Origin: Lateolabrax maculatus
Lineage: Eukaryota; Chordata; Actinopteri; Acropomatiformes; Lateolabracidae
Reading direction: 5' to 3'
DNA: 64,000 bases
NCBI GenBank assembly: GCA_031216445.1
Contig: CM062213.1
Location: forward strand, 12,959,501-13,023,500
Translations under genes and position numbers: made by a program
The notes under the pieces: generated by a model
Told to the model about the DNA's origin: nothing
Seen by the model: the letters and a program-made list of their open reading frames with translations, nothing else
Databases searched by the model: none
In this document: positions 1-12,800 of the stretch, one piece after another
Layout: every line of letters begins with the position of its first letter
Numbering within the stretch: the stretch's first letter is position 1

Positions 1-865
1 TCTGTTATGATTCAAGCTTCCTGGTTCCTGACACAAAAAACATTAAAAGCAAAACTAAAAAACATGACCAGTGCGTGTTTGCTCACAGACATAGCGACGA
101 CCTGAGTCAATATTATTGTCACGCTCTGTCCACAGATTGGCGGTTCACAGGTTATAGATGAAAGTTGAAAACACTTTCAACACACACAAGTTAAAGGACC
201 GGCAAGGGCATCATTAATGCAACAGATTTTGCTTTGACAAACACGTGAATGCATTCAAGTACACACGTGGGAATATGTACAGATGAATGTACAGAAACAG
301 GAAAAAAATCAGATGACGCAATATATGGAGTGGTTTGCTACAACCTTTGTATATTTTTAGGGTTCACAATCTGGGAATTTATCAGTGTTCATTTTGAGTT
401 GAAAAACAGGTGAAAATTAGATGAAAATATAATTTGCAAAGCAAGCCCACTGGAGGTTTTTGGCTTTACTCACAGGGGAATGCATTAGGCAGCTCTTTAT
501 ATTTTCTTTCCGAATTTCACTTTCAATCACAAGAATGTATACCATAAACTGTATTGAAGGCTGTCCTCTTCCCAAAATATTTTGGCCTTACATGACCCAC
601 ATGAAGATATATAGGCATAGTTACACACTAAAATACCCAGAGTAAAGTAAATGGACAGCGTGGAGACTTGTTCCCTAGTAATGGGCAAATACAGTACAGT
701 AAAAAATAAAATTATAAATATGATAACCCACATTAATTAAGAATTTTCTTTTTTTTACACTACTTTGTTACACAGCTTTTGTGTCAAGTTTTGTCTTTAT
801 GTCACTGCATTCAATAAAACTGTATAGCTTTGTTTTTAAGCAGCCCATTATCTTTGTCTTTACAG
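1..865 (+). other. slc38a3: slc38a3 intron (3' part)
   Basis: AT-rich sequence before the first visible slc38a3 exon, ending in a good acceptor (tttgtctttacag). No exon or clear repeat was recognised in it. Confidence 0.7.
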
Positions 866-969
866 GTGCCACGTCAGCTCCCTGCCTCATTTTCATCTTC
901 CCTGCTGTCTTTTACATCCGCATCGTTCCCAAAGAAGACGAACCCATGAACTCTACTCCTAAGATACTG
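866..969 (+). CDS. slc38a3: slc38a3 penultimate coding exon
   Basis: The acceptor is ...tttacag before 866 and the donor is CTG|gtaaga after 969. The exon is 104 nt and begins two bases into a glycine codon. It encodes one transmembrane helix and the following loop. Confidence 0.88.
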
Positions 970-1214
970 GTAAGACCTTGAAATCGTTTTCCCTTCAGTC
1001 ATTCATTGTGCTAATTTGGTGATTATCCTTTGTATGATACAGGGTTTTGTCATGGTTTTGTCATGAGTTCTTGACAATTCACTGCTGTGTTTTTTCCCCT
1101 CATTCTCAGGCTGCCTGTTTTGCTGCTTTGGGCGTCTCCTTCATGGTAATGAGCCTGAGCTTCATATTCATCGACTGGACAACAGGAGGCGGCCATGCTG
1201 CAGGAGGCCACTAG
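866..1214 (+). CDS. slc38a3: slc38a3 (SNAT3), 3'-terminal two coding exons, partial
   Basis: This is the C-terminal end of a sodium-coupled neutral amino acid transporter of system N, a plasma-membrane carrier that moves glutamine, histidine and asparagine with Na+ in exchange for H+. Two exons are visible, 866-969 and 1110-1214, joined in frame (phase 0) by a 140-bp GT/AG intron. The first encodes a membrane segment (ATSAPCLIFIFPAVFYIRIV) and a charged loop (PKEDEPMNSTPKIL). The second encodes a last hydrophobic helix (FAALGVSFMVMSLSFIFIDW) and a short Gly/His tail before TAG. From memory, the ATSAPCLIFIFPA stretch and the STPKIL loop fit SLC38A3 better than SLC38A5. Upstream exons lie left of the window; positions 1-865 read as intron. 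The position directly upstream of gnai2 in the same orientation agrees with the mammalian order. The identification is firm; the choice between paralogues rests on memory and synteny. Confidence 0.9.
970..1109 (+). other. slc38a3: slc38a3 last intron
   Basis: This is a 140-bp intron with gtaaga at its 5' end and a pyrimidine-rich cattctcag at its 3' end. It lies between codons (phase 0). Confidence 0.85.
1110..1214 (+). CDS. slc38a3: slc38a3 last coding exon
   Basis: Thirty-four codons and TAG. It holds the last transmembrane helix and an extracellular-type tail rich in Gly and His (GGGHAAGGH). Confidence 0.9.
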   Translation, partial: AACFAALGVSFMVMSLSFIFIDWTTGGGHAAGGH

Positions 1215-4185
1215 GTGCTACTTCGGTGTGTGTGAGCTTTTGAAAGGGGGAAAAGAGCTGTTCAATGTAAACCGAGCACTATCACCTCAGTAACAACACA
1301 CTACAGGGCTGCCCAGCACAGATCCTGGGTTTTTTTCACAGTACAAAATATATAGTATCATACATTGGTTAAAATAAACTTTTGACTGTATCTTATCACA
1401 TATCTGAACAAAATCTTTTCATAACAATGTCAATGCAATGTTTATGAATAATCAGGACTGAACAGGGTCATCTGTTAGTGCGACTAAGTCCACCCATGAT
1501 GGTGAAATGGTCATTAGTTATTTCATCTTTATTTACAAACAAACAACTGCAGCTGGTACTGTACAGAAAAAAGAAGGCATGATTGTATGTTAGGATTAAG
1601 ACAGGAAGGCATCAAGATATACGTGAGAAATGGCTAAAATGTTATTTTTACACAAATACTAGTTATTCTCCAAGAGACGCACAAAAGACGATAGTCAGAT
1701 GATCTCATCCTGAACCAGCAGCACTCTGCACTGGTCATCATGGTGTAATAGAACACAAAAAAAAGAGCTTTAAGGCCATTTCATGATCCGTCATTTGTCA
1801 GAGTTGTTATGTAGTGTATCATACAGCCTGAGCTTTTGTTCCAGATCAGCTAACTTTATTGAGAAACCCTGGTGCCTTTTAGCATTTGGAACAGCACACA
1901 AACGTACAGTAAAATCAGTGTATATTTATTTAGCTTCCAGGCTATATCTGTGTTTTTAATTTCAAATTGACTTTATTTAACTGCTATATATGATGAAGTT
2001 AATGATCCAAATACGTTATGTATAATATCAGTTTTTGTTTTAGCTTACAGTATATAGACGATGGAAGGTGTTACACTTGGCAATATTTTAAATGTTTAAT
2101 CAAATATAAAATACTTGATTTTAGGATTTCATACCTCCCTTTGTAAGAAGTTTAGCAAATATTTGCCAAAAGGTGACCTTGAATATAAACCAGGTACAGC
2201 TCAAGTTTACCCCAACAGTTCACTTTGAGTCTAGCTTTTGATTTTATTGATTTTGAAGTTTTTATTAATCCCGACATCACTTTTTCCACACTGTATCTAC
2301 TTGTTTCAATACTTCATTTAAGTTGTATGATGCCCGCATTGAGTGGAAATTCAAACCCATGATGCCATGTTTTTCAAGGTGATTCCGGAAACTCAAATGA
2401 AAGGAATACTTTGGGAAAAACCCTCATTCACTTTCTGAGAGTTAGATGAGAAGAGTGATACCGCTCTCATGTCTGTGTGTAATGTACAACCACAGCCAGG
2501 AGACAGGCAGCTTAGTTTAACATACAGACTGGAAGCAGGGGGAAACAACTTGCTGGGCTCTTACCAAAAGTAAAATATAAAATGAAAATCAGCCTACCAG
2601 CACCTCCAAAGCTCACTAATTAACATTAACATCTTGTTTATTAAATCTGTAGTTTTACAACCAGCAGAGACTCTGCTTACTACTAAGTGTGAAAATATGG
2701 TACCGAGTCATGCAGATAGTTTTGGTGTTACTTGCCAGGTTTTGAGACACACTATATGGATAGAAGTATGTGGACAGTGAAACAATGTACATATCTCAAA
2801 CCCTATGCAAATAAAACCAAACACTATCTGGACTAGACATCGCTACGGTTGGTGTGTACACGCTGGGTTTGAACAATGCCTGGCCAAGCAAGATGAATTT
2901 GTAAAAATGAGCCCGGTGGTGGGTCTGGCAGTATTTAACAAATTAATTGTATTAATTTGAAGATGTGTTATGCTTTTTTGATTCTGTGGTAACATCTTTG
3001 CGGTACTGGTTTGTAGTATTTTGATCCGCTTTCACCCTTGTTGACTATTTAGACTTGAGGTTAATGTTTTGCATGCTGTTCTGTCCACTCTGTCCTGTAG
3101 GTGGTATAGTGAACTGCACAGTAACTGTCATACATTGATGTTATTGTAATACTGTACATTTGGCATCTTACAGTGAAGTGTATTGAAGTCCCATTCTGTG
3201 CTATAGTTATTATGTTGTATTAGTATTATGAAGCCCTTCTTAAAAGATGCTACATGAAATAATGTTGCAGACATTAGTGTTGTGATGTTCTGACAGTGGT
3301 GACGCATTCGTTTGGGCTTAGTTTACGGATGCGGTAAAAAGCATAATTCATATACTTTTAGATTCTTTCAGTAATTCTTCAGGTGAATTTTGCGCTCCAC
3401 AACAGCACTGACAACAAGTCTTCTATAGATTTATAGGAGCATTTTTATTATATAAATATATAAATCATATATTAACAAGTTTAAAAGCAGCACAACATGT
3501 TACACCTGGTAAAAAAAACGTTATAACAAATATTTGCTGCTCTTATCCAAAGATGGTTTTTATATTGTATCGCAACTCTCAGGCTTCAGAAAAGTCCTGC
3601 ATAAATCATCTTCTCTCATCTTATTTATACATTACTCTATTTTGTGTTTGTTTAGTAGTTTTTATTCCTGATCTTTACAGATAATTATGAACAACAGCTG
3701 GCTAAATATTTAGTGCACGTATCAACCTCCGTCCCTTGCTTTTCCACATTTATTTGAAGTGGTTGTTGTGGTTAAAATTAAGGTTTAGTTTTGTCATTGT
3801 TGTGAACATTTAGTGAGTTTTTCTTCACTTTAAGAGATCGTGCCAAATTAACAACTGACTACCTACTGCTTTGAAATGCCTTTAGCTTTTAAACAGATAC
3901 CACAGTTTAAATACCAGACACAATATATCAAATATGCATTTTTTATGTACCTAAACAAATCTATGTGATATTTTATTATAGCTATTGTTTTAGACATAAA
4001 TATATGGAACTGACACGAATATAAAATAATAAGGTATATGGATTTTGGTGAATAAGACGTGGCTTTATATAAATAATGTATATAAATGTAAACTTTTTAT
4101 ATTTGTGATGCATATTTACAGTAGCTTGTAAAGTGTAAATAGCAGGGACACTTTTAGTTTGGCAATTAAATAATTGTAGATGTTT
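1215..4185 (+). other. slc38a3: slc38a3 probable long 3' UTR
   Basis: About 3 kb of AT-rich, ORF-poor sequence follows the stop. A proximal AATAAA is at 1373-1378. A distal ATTAAA at 4165-4170 is followed by a GT-rich stretch near 4190-4200, a plausible cleavage region. Many ATTTA pentamers and U-rich runs occur, for example around 1920-2110 and 3420-4130. An old dispersed repeat is embedded at about 2440-2650. The extent is inference; transcript data would settle which poly(A) site is used. Confidence 0.5.
2440..2650 (+). repeat. dispersed teleost repeat, family A (copy 1)
   Basis: The stretch running from 'gagttagatgagaagagtga' through 'gactggaagcagggggaaac' to 'aaagctcactaattaaca' matches a short interspersed repeat I recognise from many percomorph genomes. 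A second, shorter copy lies at 15585-15660. Class is uncertain; no coding capacity. Confidence 0.55.
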
Positions 4186-4493
4186 TTACATTGTCTCTGT
4201 TGTCATCATTTCCCCTTAACTGAAGCAAATTATTAAACGCACACACTTATTGCTGAACATGGTTTAAAAGAATAGTTTATCTATTCCTGGAGAGTGTTCT
4301 TATCGTACCTGTGAAGGCTAAGTCTTGTTTACAAAAAACACTAAACCTGAACAGCCGAACTTAAGGTCATCATGATCCCTCATTGCTGACCTTGTTATGT
4401 CTCCATCCTGCAAGTTTTTACTTGCATAACAATTGCATTAAGTCAAAATAGCAGACAACACACACAGACTTGTGTGTTTCTGACACATCAGGC

Positions 4494-4534
4494 ACTATAA
4501 ATTCCTTGCTTCATTTAAGCAAGGAATTTATAGT
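4494..4534. repeat. perfect 18-bp inverted repeat (hairpin)
   Basis: The left arm 4494-4511 (actataaattccttgctt) is the exact reverse complement of the right arm 4517-4534, with a 5-nt loop (cattt). It lies about 300 bp beyond the likely slc38a3 poly(A) site and about 300 bp before the gnai2 CpG-rich region. It may be the remnant of a palindromic transposon; no transposase or TIR context is visible. Confidence 0.85.
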
Positions 4535-4829
4535 ATTAATTAGAACAAAATACAGAACAGACCTCTTACTTAGTGTCTCTGAACATCACAGCAACAGTGA
4601 GTCAGCAATAGTTAAATGGCACATCTTAACTCTTTAAATATCCTCCTGTATTTATTTGCACTTTTTGAATGAAAGGTGACATATTAATATATGGGGATTC
4701 TTTATTATTATTATGTCTTTATGGCTTTACAGAACACATATCCCAGTAACTGTCAGCTACCAGAGAAAATATCCATTTATGTCCACGTGGGGGCGCTGTA
4801 AACCAACTCTTCCATCATCAGCATGTACG

Positions 4830-5720
4830 TGCCAAGGTGGGCCCGTTTCACCAACGTGTGGCACAGAGAGCCTCGAGCCACTTCAAACAGCGTCGCCAGT
4901 CTCGCGTCCTGGCGAATAAAACACGCGCTCCTGCAGGGTGCGCGGTGCGTCCCCGAGAGCTGCGGAGGAACGACGGCAGAGCAGCGCCCCGCCGCAGTCT
5001 GCGCGCCGCACTCCGCAGTCTGCGCCTCCCCTCTCAGAGGTCCCCGCTCGAGCTGCGGTCCACCTGCTCCGACCGGACCCGATCGCGACGGAATCGTCCG
5101 AGAGTGACTCGCAAAGGGGGGAGGGAGGGGGAGGGGGGGGGACGCCCCACCACCGGAGCGGAGCCCGAGCGGGGGACCGGCCGGGAACGAGCGAGGCAGT
5201 CCGGGCGCCCGAGCCCGTGGATTGCGCGCAGGACAGACGGCTGCGAGCGCTCCGACACGGAGCACCTGCATCTCCGAGCTGCCCGCTGAAGACTTTTTTT
5301 TTTTTTTTTTTTTTTTTTACGCGTGGCTGAAAAAACAAACAAACAAACAAAAAAAACTCTGTTTTGGGAACTGCGGTTTTTTTCCCCTCCCTCTCCAGAG
5401 CGCAGTGCTCCGTTTCTCCTCTTCTTGGCATCGGCCGGGCGCGCGGAGAGAGACCGTCGCTGCTGACACCCCCCCCCCCCCACACACACACACACACCAC
5501 CTCCTCTGCTCTCGTTTTTTTTTTTTTTTAATTTTTGCGCAAGCGGTCGGTGCGCCCCTGCGTTTGGAGCCATGGGCTGCACGGTGAGCGCCGAGGACAA
5601 GGCTGCCGCGGAGAGGTCCAAGATGATCGACAAAAACCTCCGCGAGGACGGAGAGAAAGCCGCCAGGGAAGTGAAGCTGCTCCTGTTAGGTAGGTCACGG
5701 GCCGCTTCTGCCCGCTCGGG
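4830..5720 (+). promoter_or_regulatory. gnai2: gnai2 CpG-island promoter and 5' UTR region
   Basis: Base composition changes abruptly from AT-rich to GC- and CpG-rich at about 4830 and returns to AT-rich after about 5720. The block surrounds the gnai2 start codon at 5572. It contains a guanine-run tract at 5116-5141, a run of 25 T at 5294-5318, an A/C-rich (aaac)n stretch at about 5330-5356, a C run with (CA)n at about 5468-5497, and a second T run at about 5514-5529. No clear TATA box was seen. The exact transcription start cannot be placed from sequence. Confidence 0.75.
5572..5689 (+). CDS. gnai2: gnai2 exon 1 (coding part)
   Basis: Begins [20 protein letters not shown]. The ATG context is gagccATGg, with purine at -3 and G at +4. 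The donor is TTAG|gtaggt, splitting Gly40. Confidence 0.96.
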
Positions 5721-8700
5721 TTAGATCAGGAAACTGAGAGGAATGTTGGCTGCTGCAGATAAGAAACATCTCCACGGAGCGAAATTCAGGAAATCCACAG
5801 ACCCCCACCACCACCACCACCCTGATTCAACATTTAAACATGATCTGATCAGTGACCGAGCAGCTCAACGTGGTTGTAAATATGACACTGTAGGTGCAAG
5901 TAGATATAAAGTCTATATCATAAACTATCCAATAGGGCCATCAAACCACCCAGAGTTCCTCCACATTGCCTGTGCACATCGTATTGGCTGTAAGAGGCCA
6001 TTGCAATGCTCGTGTTTCCAGTAGTCATCCTGAGGGGCAGCCTGTAACTGTGTTATTAAGTGTCCATGTACTTCTAGGATAAGTCAAGTAGCATCCTGTC
6101 AACATGCCTCACAGCTTCTTCTCAGAGCTCTGAGCTGGCATTTTGCCCAGAAAGCTTCATTCAATATATCAAACCTGTGGACCACGACTAAAACACCTCA
6201 GCAGCGCTCTTCGGTACACATCAGTTGCAGCGAATTACAGCAAAACAATTCCTGTTTGTCTTTTGACAACTGTGTAAAAAAAAAAAAAAAGGGGGTTTCG
6301 TTTTTATGAAATAGGTTGAGGAGCTGGAAAAATGCACGTCGCTCCTTCTTCTGCTGTTCACTCTTCGCATGTGCAACACACAAAGAGCAAACATGCACAC
6401 CCTCCCACTCACTACCATATTCTCACTTCTCCTCTTATCCAGTTCAGCTGCCTTTGTTTGCCATCATCTTGCTTCCGATTTGTTTTTCTTCCTTTTCTGT
6501 TGAAGTGTGTGTCAACTCAACTGACCTGGAATATACAGACTAAAATTCAAAGACGGTGTGTGTGTGTGTGTGTGTGTGGGTGTGTGTGTGTGTGTGCTGG
6601 ATAGTGAGGGAGGGAGTGGGTGTAGATGGAGCTGGTCGGGTGTTGTCTTGCTGTGACAAGTTGTTAATAGAGGGATAGGATCCGGCTAATTGCTGAAGAG
6701 CTGTGACATTTCTAGTTAAGTTTTGATTATCTGAAGATGAAAAGATACAGAGGGCTTTTGCTGCACCCAGACTTACTCATTAATTATTAGCCTTAGAAAT
6801 AATTATTCATTAATTATCTGCAGACCAAAAGCTACACACAAACTTGTCTCGATTGAAGCATTTTCCACAGTAGCACAGTGTCTCCACAGTATCTCGATGG
6901 CTGATCTCACCCTTTTTTCTTTCCTCTCCATCTGCTGCGTCTTAACGCACAGACACACACCTTAAACCGCTATGTGTGTCTTTTGAAACGTTGTGTTTAA
7001 TGTCAACACAGTGGAGTTGTTGTTACAGGGAGACTGTAAGGTGACAGTTGACTGACACTCACTGTGAGCGAACAGAGCAAAAATAACAGCGACTCGTTCA
7101 GCAACAGAAAAACATAATTTAAAAATATAGAGAAAAGAACCAGCGGTGCAGGTCTCGGAGGTAACGCTATTTCTGAAATGGGCCTTTTTCATGGAGGACA
7201 TTTTGACATTGACCTTCTTGTAGGTGAACGTCAAGCATCTTGGCTGATTGTTGGAACAAATAAAAGCAATTATTTAAGAGTTACATTGATGTATTACTTA
7301 GAGCTAACAGAGCACATGGTCTTATGCTTTTGTAGACAGCGTAAATAATTTACAAAGTGTCCAGAGGAATTCAGTTTTGAATGAAAAGAATGGGCGGTTA
7401 CGTGTGGGACTGTTTTTTCATCACCGTGAAGTTGCCAGACAACCAGCAGAGGATTCAGGAAGTCACTGCTTCTGGCCAAGAAATAGTCCTGCACATAACC
7501 CCCTGTAACACCACAATTAGTCAGTTTTACACTTCCTGTACAGATTAAACAAATAAGATATAATGTCTTTTAACAAACTGGGATCAAGCATCTAAATGAC
7601 TGGCCGTTTGGTGATACTGGGAGAAGTTATTTTCTGACACAGGAATCCAGCAGCATTTTCTCTGTTGTGTGGAGATGCTCTGAGAATCCTGCAGTTGACC
7701 AACTCCACATAATCATTGTAGTTTTTCCAAGTCTGCACTGCTATGCCATTATTTATGATATTATGATATTATTTTAGTACCTTAGGGCCGAAACTAACAA
7801 AATCACTAAATGAAGATGATATGAAAACATCCTAAGTGGACATTTACTGAAATCAGTGAAAATATGTAGGGGCTGCTTGTTGACTGAGCTGAGTAGGAAC
7901 ATAATGTAGACAACATAATGGTTGTGTTTGTTTTGTTTTTTGTACGAAAAGATACCGTGTTGTTCTGGCAAAGAGAAGATTGAGTAACTTGAGGGTAGCC
8001 ACTGAAGCATGAAAGGGGTGCATGATGCATCAATGCATCATGCTTTAATGGGTTTATGGCATTTAACTGAGTTTTTTTTTGTTTTTTTTCTCCAAAAATC
8101 CTGTTCCCTGCAGAATAAGTAAGTTCTGTCATTGCAAATGATGTTGTTGAGGACACATTGTTCAAAATCAACTCCATTACTTCTTAGGTGTCTTAGGCGA
8201 TTTTCGTAATTCTCCTTTAAGTGTCAGTGAGGACTACAGATGGACAGTCAGAAACAACTTACGTGGAGGAGAACAAAGTTGATGAACATTTTGTTGAGCT
8301 GTTTCAAGACATAAAGAGGTTTTACATGTCCTCTAACTGGCGGGGCTGATACTTTAAGCCATATTTCAGCGCAGGGCTAAGAAGAAAAAAGAAAGCTTGA
8401 CAGGCCCATAGGAAACTGTTTCCCTCACTACTCTCAGTGTTGTTAGAAAAACACTAATTGCACCATGTTGCACCATACTCGAGACCTCTCTGTACAACCG
8501 ACTGGCTAGAGGGCCCATCTTTATCAGAGCTGGAACCAGGAACAAAAAACAGTTTGCATAAATCTATGATGCAACATCTGAGGAAGTGAGGGTCATCAGT
8601 GCTGGACATTTTATACATGAATACATACGCATTTACGTAATGATTTTGGAACAGTATCAGTATTTCCCAGTTTTTACCTTTTTAATAATCTTATGTTATG

Positions 8701-9791
8701 ACTTTGTAAATAGCCTATTCGAGGGTGTTGGTTTGGGCACACGTGAATTCTTTGACTTAAAGACCAGCTCAACATGCTTTAATCAGGTTATGGGGCTTTG
8801 CGAAGTAATGGTTGTCTAATATAGACATTAGAAATGCCATGTAGAACATTTACTGTATTGCAGTATTATTAATACACTAACACCGTCTCACATTTATTTT
8901 TTTTTATATACTGCTCCTACTTTTAGGTCTTTTACTTTCTCTTTCATCAGTTCAATCAGCTTTTCAGGAGAACAGCTGTACAGAAAACTACACATTATAG
9001 TATATATAATGTTAATATCGATATTGATATAAAACAGATAGGGACACCATCACCGGTGGAAATTACAACCCTGAGCCTTTTGGAATTTTTGAAGAAGTTG
9101 GAATTGGTTCTGGGATCAGTAACAGACAGATACTATAAGGTTAAGGGGCAAGAGACTGCGCATTCACAGTTTGAGTTTCCCTGCCACACATTTTCAAAAA
9201 GGTTAAGAGAGGATATACTCTTATTTTTTTCAAACTTAATTCCTTTGAACCCCCCTTAAATCAGCCTCCACTGCAGCTTATCTCTAATTCCCACCCCAGG
9301 CAGACGATGATAATAATAGTGCTTCACAGACATGACTCACTTCTTATGACAGAGGGAAGGGCTCAGTGTGAGGCTGTCCATCCAGAGATGACAACTTCAC
9401 AACTACCCACGAACTGAAAGACTATACTTATGTACTGTTAGTCATGTCTCTGCTGAATACCACTGAGTCCTCGATACATGTATTTATGTGCTGAACTAGC
9501 AAGAAACTGATCCTCACTTGGGATGCATTTTTTTTGGTCTGATTTAGATTTTGCACCTTTACAGATAACACAACTGAGAGTTATTCGTGAGTTTTCTGTG
9601 TGAAGAAAAAATTAACAATGTCCCTCGATAAAGATTATTTTTGGTAGCAGCATAAAAGAGTGACCTCTACTCAGAGAATATCACAGGCGATTTCAGGACT
9701 TTTCATAATGAGGCAGCTTGGCTCAGGGTCACAGTGGACTAATGAGCAGAAGTACGGCACATCTTTTAGGCCTGTGTGCGTCTGTGTTTGT

Positions 9792-9845
<54 letters not shown>

Positions 9846-12800
9846 AGTTTTGAGTAGGTGAATGTTTAAGTATAAGGCCATGTGTGCTCGTGTCTGTGCC
9901 TGATATAGTGGGAAGTAAGTCCCGAATACTTCCTGAATCAGGATGGTGGTTTATGACATCCTGTAAGAATGTTCATGAATTTTACATCTCATAGACAGAT
10001 GATAAATGAAATGAAAATGTTGGTGCGCAATAGAACAATTTAGATTTATGTGTATTTTACATTAAATAATTGACCCCTGCTTACATAAGGTCACTGTAAG
10101 CTGTCCCTCCCAGCATGCATTGGGTAAAAGGCAGGGAAACAGTCTGGACCATCCATTACAGGATAAACACACATATTACTGTAAATGCTGTGTCTCAAGT
10201 TCATACTGTGTACTAATTCTAAGCAGGATTTTCTCTGTAGTTTCTCCGTATGCTTCCACACAGTGAAATGTATATGAATGGTTAGAGAGAGTCAAGTGTT
10301 ATGAATGAATATATGAACCCTGTTGATTCTGAGACTTAGACATGTAAAAATATTGATTGTGCAACACGAAAAAAAGTTAATATTAATGGATTTCACTTCT
10401 ATTATTATTATAATATTTTTGTCTTACTTCTGTTTCTTTAAATTCTCTAAATGTAGGAATTGCAGTTCCCATAATATTTATGGGGATGTAAACAGTAAGT
10501 AAAATGTTTCCATGTAGTTGTCGAGTTACACTCACACACTTAAAGCAGTTCCTGTTTGGCATGTATCCTGACATGGTCGTACTGACAACTATCACTGAAT
10601 TATTTGATACTGAAGAAAACTTAGCAGCAAAACTAAAACGACTGACTTCCTGTTTAGTTTAGAACACCGGCATGCACCTGACATTTAAACTCATGCAATA
10701 TCTTTTCCTCCAAGCAAACATTCTGAAAATTGTCGTGCAATTTGTAAAAGCATAATGAAACTAAATGCATGAGTTGTGTCCTATCACGTGATTTATTACA
10801 TAAAACAACTGTATAATCCTTTAGTACTAGAGCATTGCACCGCATCTTTCTCAGATATATTGTGAATGTTTATACATAATGATAATGAAAATGTCTTTTT
10901 TCCAGGACACATTTTGAAATGTTGCTCTTGGTAGTTTCTGCAGACGTTCCTGCTTTTTGCTTATTCATTGTAAATTTTCTATAGTTTATCCTCAAAGTGC
11001 TGGAATGTGTGTATGGAAAAAAGTGAATTAAGATAAAGTCTTCAGGCCTTTAAGTGATTTTGAGGTAATTTAGAATGTGTTCTTAATTTTCTGTTGCTGT
11101 TCACTTTGTTAGACCTGCAGTTGTTATCCAGCAGTTTTCTTTGAACTCATTAGGGAAGTTTTAGATGAGAGTTGATACATATTGGAGAGCAAGATAGGCC
11201 CTGTCTCCTTCTCCTAGGAGTATCTTTTACTTTGAAAGGTCATTAATCTTTTTGAAATCTGAAATTATAGAGTCGAATTTGTTAAAGTAAATGTTCCTTA
11301 TTTCACTGAATGTTTTACATTGTAGGAGGAAGCGCATCTCTGACTCAGCCTCACCTGCCGAACTGACATATTTATCACAGCTCAAATATATATGCAAACT
11401 AACATTCATTCCAAAGTCCATTCTCAACCCTCATCTTCTGTATGGTGCAGATGACAAACCTGGTTCTTCCCCATCTTTCATTTTCTAATCACATTTCCAT
11501 TATCTTCCCCATTTATAATTAAGGATGCTTCTTTTATCTCTTTCTCTTCTCGTCTTTTCATATTCCACTCAACGTCTCACATACAGTAGGTAAAGAGTGC
11601 AAAAGTGCCTCAGCAGGCGGCAATGTTTTGTAAGGACCAAGAATCACAAAAAATTTTACATGTCAGCATCAATCCACTCACATTAGATACACTTGACATC
11701 AAAGCAAGAAAACATAAGCTGGACTTAGTATGACTTTGACCTCTTAATTGGTTTTCCAAAAACACTCAAAAACCATGTCATTTTGATGGAAGATTGAGCG
11801 TGATAACAAATTGAGATAATAAATGGTGGCGAACCATTGCAACTAATTTATTCATTGTTTAGACTATGAATGCAAAATACTGAAAAATTGAGAAACATCC
11901 AAGGTGGTGTTTTCAAATTTCAAAAGACTTTCAGTTTACAACAATATAAACCAGAGAACAGCAGAAAGAGTTATTTTCATTTTTAATTTTGTATTGTAGA
12001 TGTTTTCAACAAATTTCCCATCAAGTTACTAATTGATTAAGTGAATAATCATTATCAAAATCAGTTTTCCAGATTTGAAAATAGGCGAGCGTAAGTAATT
12101 GCAGCTGTTGACACTTTAAAGGGCAGTGGGCCACATGAAATGTCAGTGTGATCAGATTTGATTTATGAACCTCGCCTAAATGTAATGCAACCATTCATTT
12201 TATTAATTGCACTCGTGCTTTTCCTGGTAGAACAAGCCAGGTCTGTTGGTCGGGAGAAGGTAACACATTGGACGACATTGGATTTTTCTAAAACATTATG
12301 ACAAAATTGGGACATCAGAACAGGTGCAACAACAAGAACAAGAAAAATTTCGTTTCAAAGGAATGCATGCACACTGCCACGGGAAATTAACCCCCGGGTC
12401 TGTGCAGTGGTTCAGTACTTCAGTGGTGAGGACTAGGGAACAATATGAGTATTGCCACCTCATTGCAGAATACCTGCTGCATGGAGAGGTATTTGGTAAT
12501 TGTCAAACTTCCAGAAATTTGGCAGCTCCATTGTTGAAGCAGCCAGTCCTCTCTCTCTTTCCTGACATTTTTGGAGGAGCAATTAGCTTACATCACTTAC
12601 ATCACCAGCTGCTGAAGGGTTTGAAAATCGACCCAGTGGAGTGCATCAGCACAGAACAGTAGCTTTGCTTTTTGAAATGTCTGTACAAACAGTCAAATGT
12701 ACACTTAGTACATTCAATAGCATTTATGATCAGTGGCACTGATGCAGAGTGCATAAAGTTGAAGCTCCATATTCCAACCTTCAAGGTCACTCATCGATTT

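Noticed and set aside
2750..2840. Possible transposon end ('actatatggatagaagtatg')
   Set aside because: It resembles a known fish element terminus, but no matching inverted copy was found nearby.
4777..5633. Several overlapping 90-205 residue ORFs on both strands around the gnai2 start
   Set aside because: They lie in a CpG- and homopolymer-rich promoter where stop codons are rare. Their translations are low-complexity Arg/Pro/Ser strings that include runs of Lys or Phe from poly(T), and they match nothing recognisable.
12324..12662. 112-residue plus-strand ORF in gnai2 intron 1
   Set aside because: No recognisable domain, no splice context or promoter, and length within what AT-rich introns give by chance.
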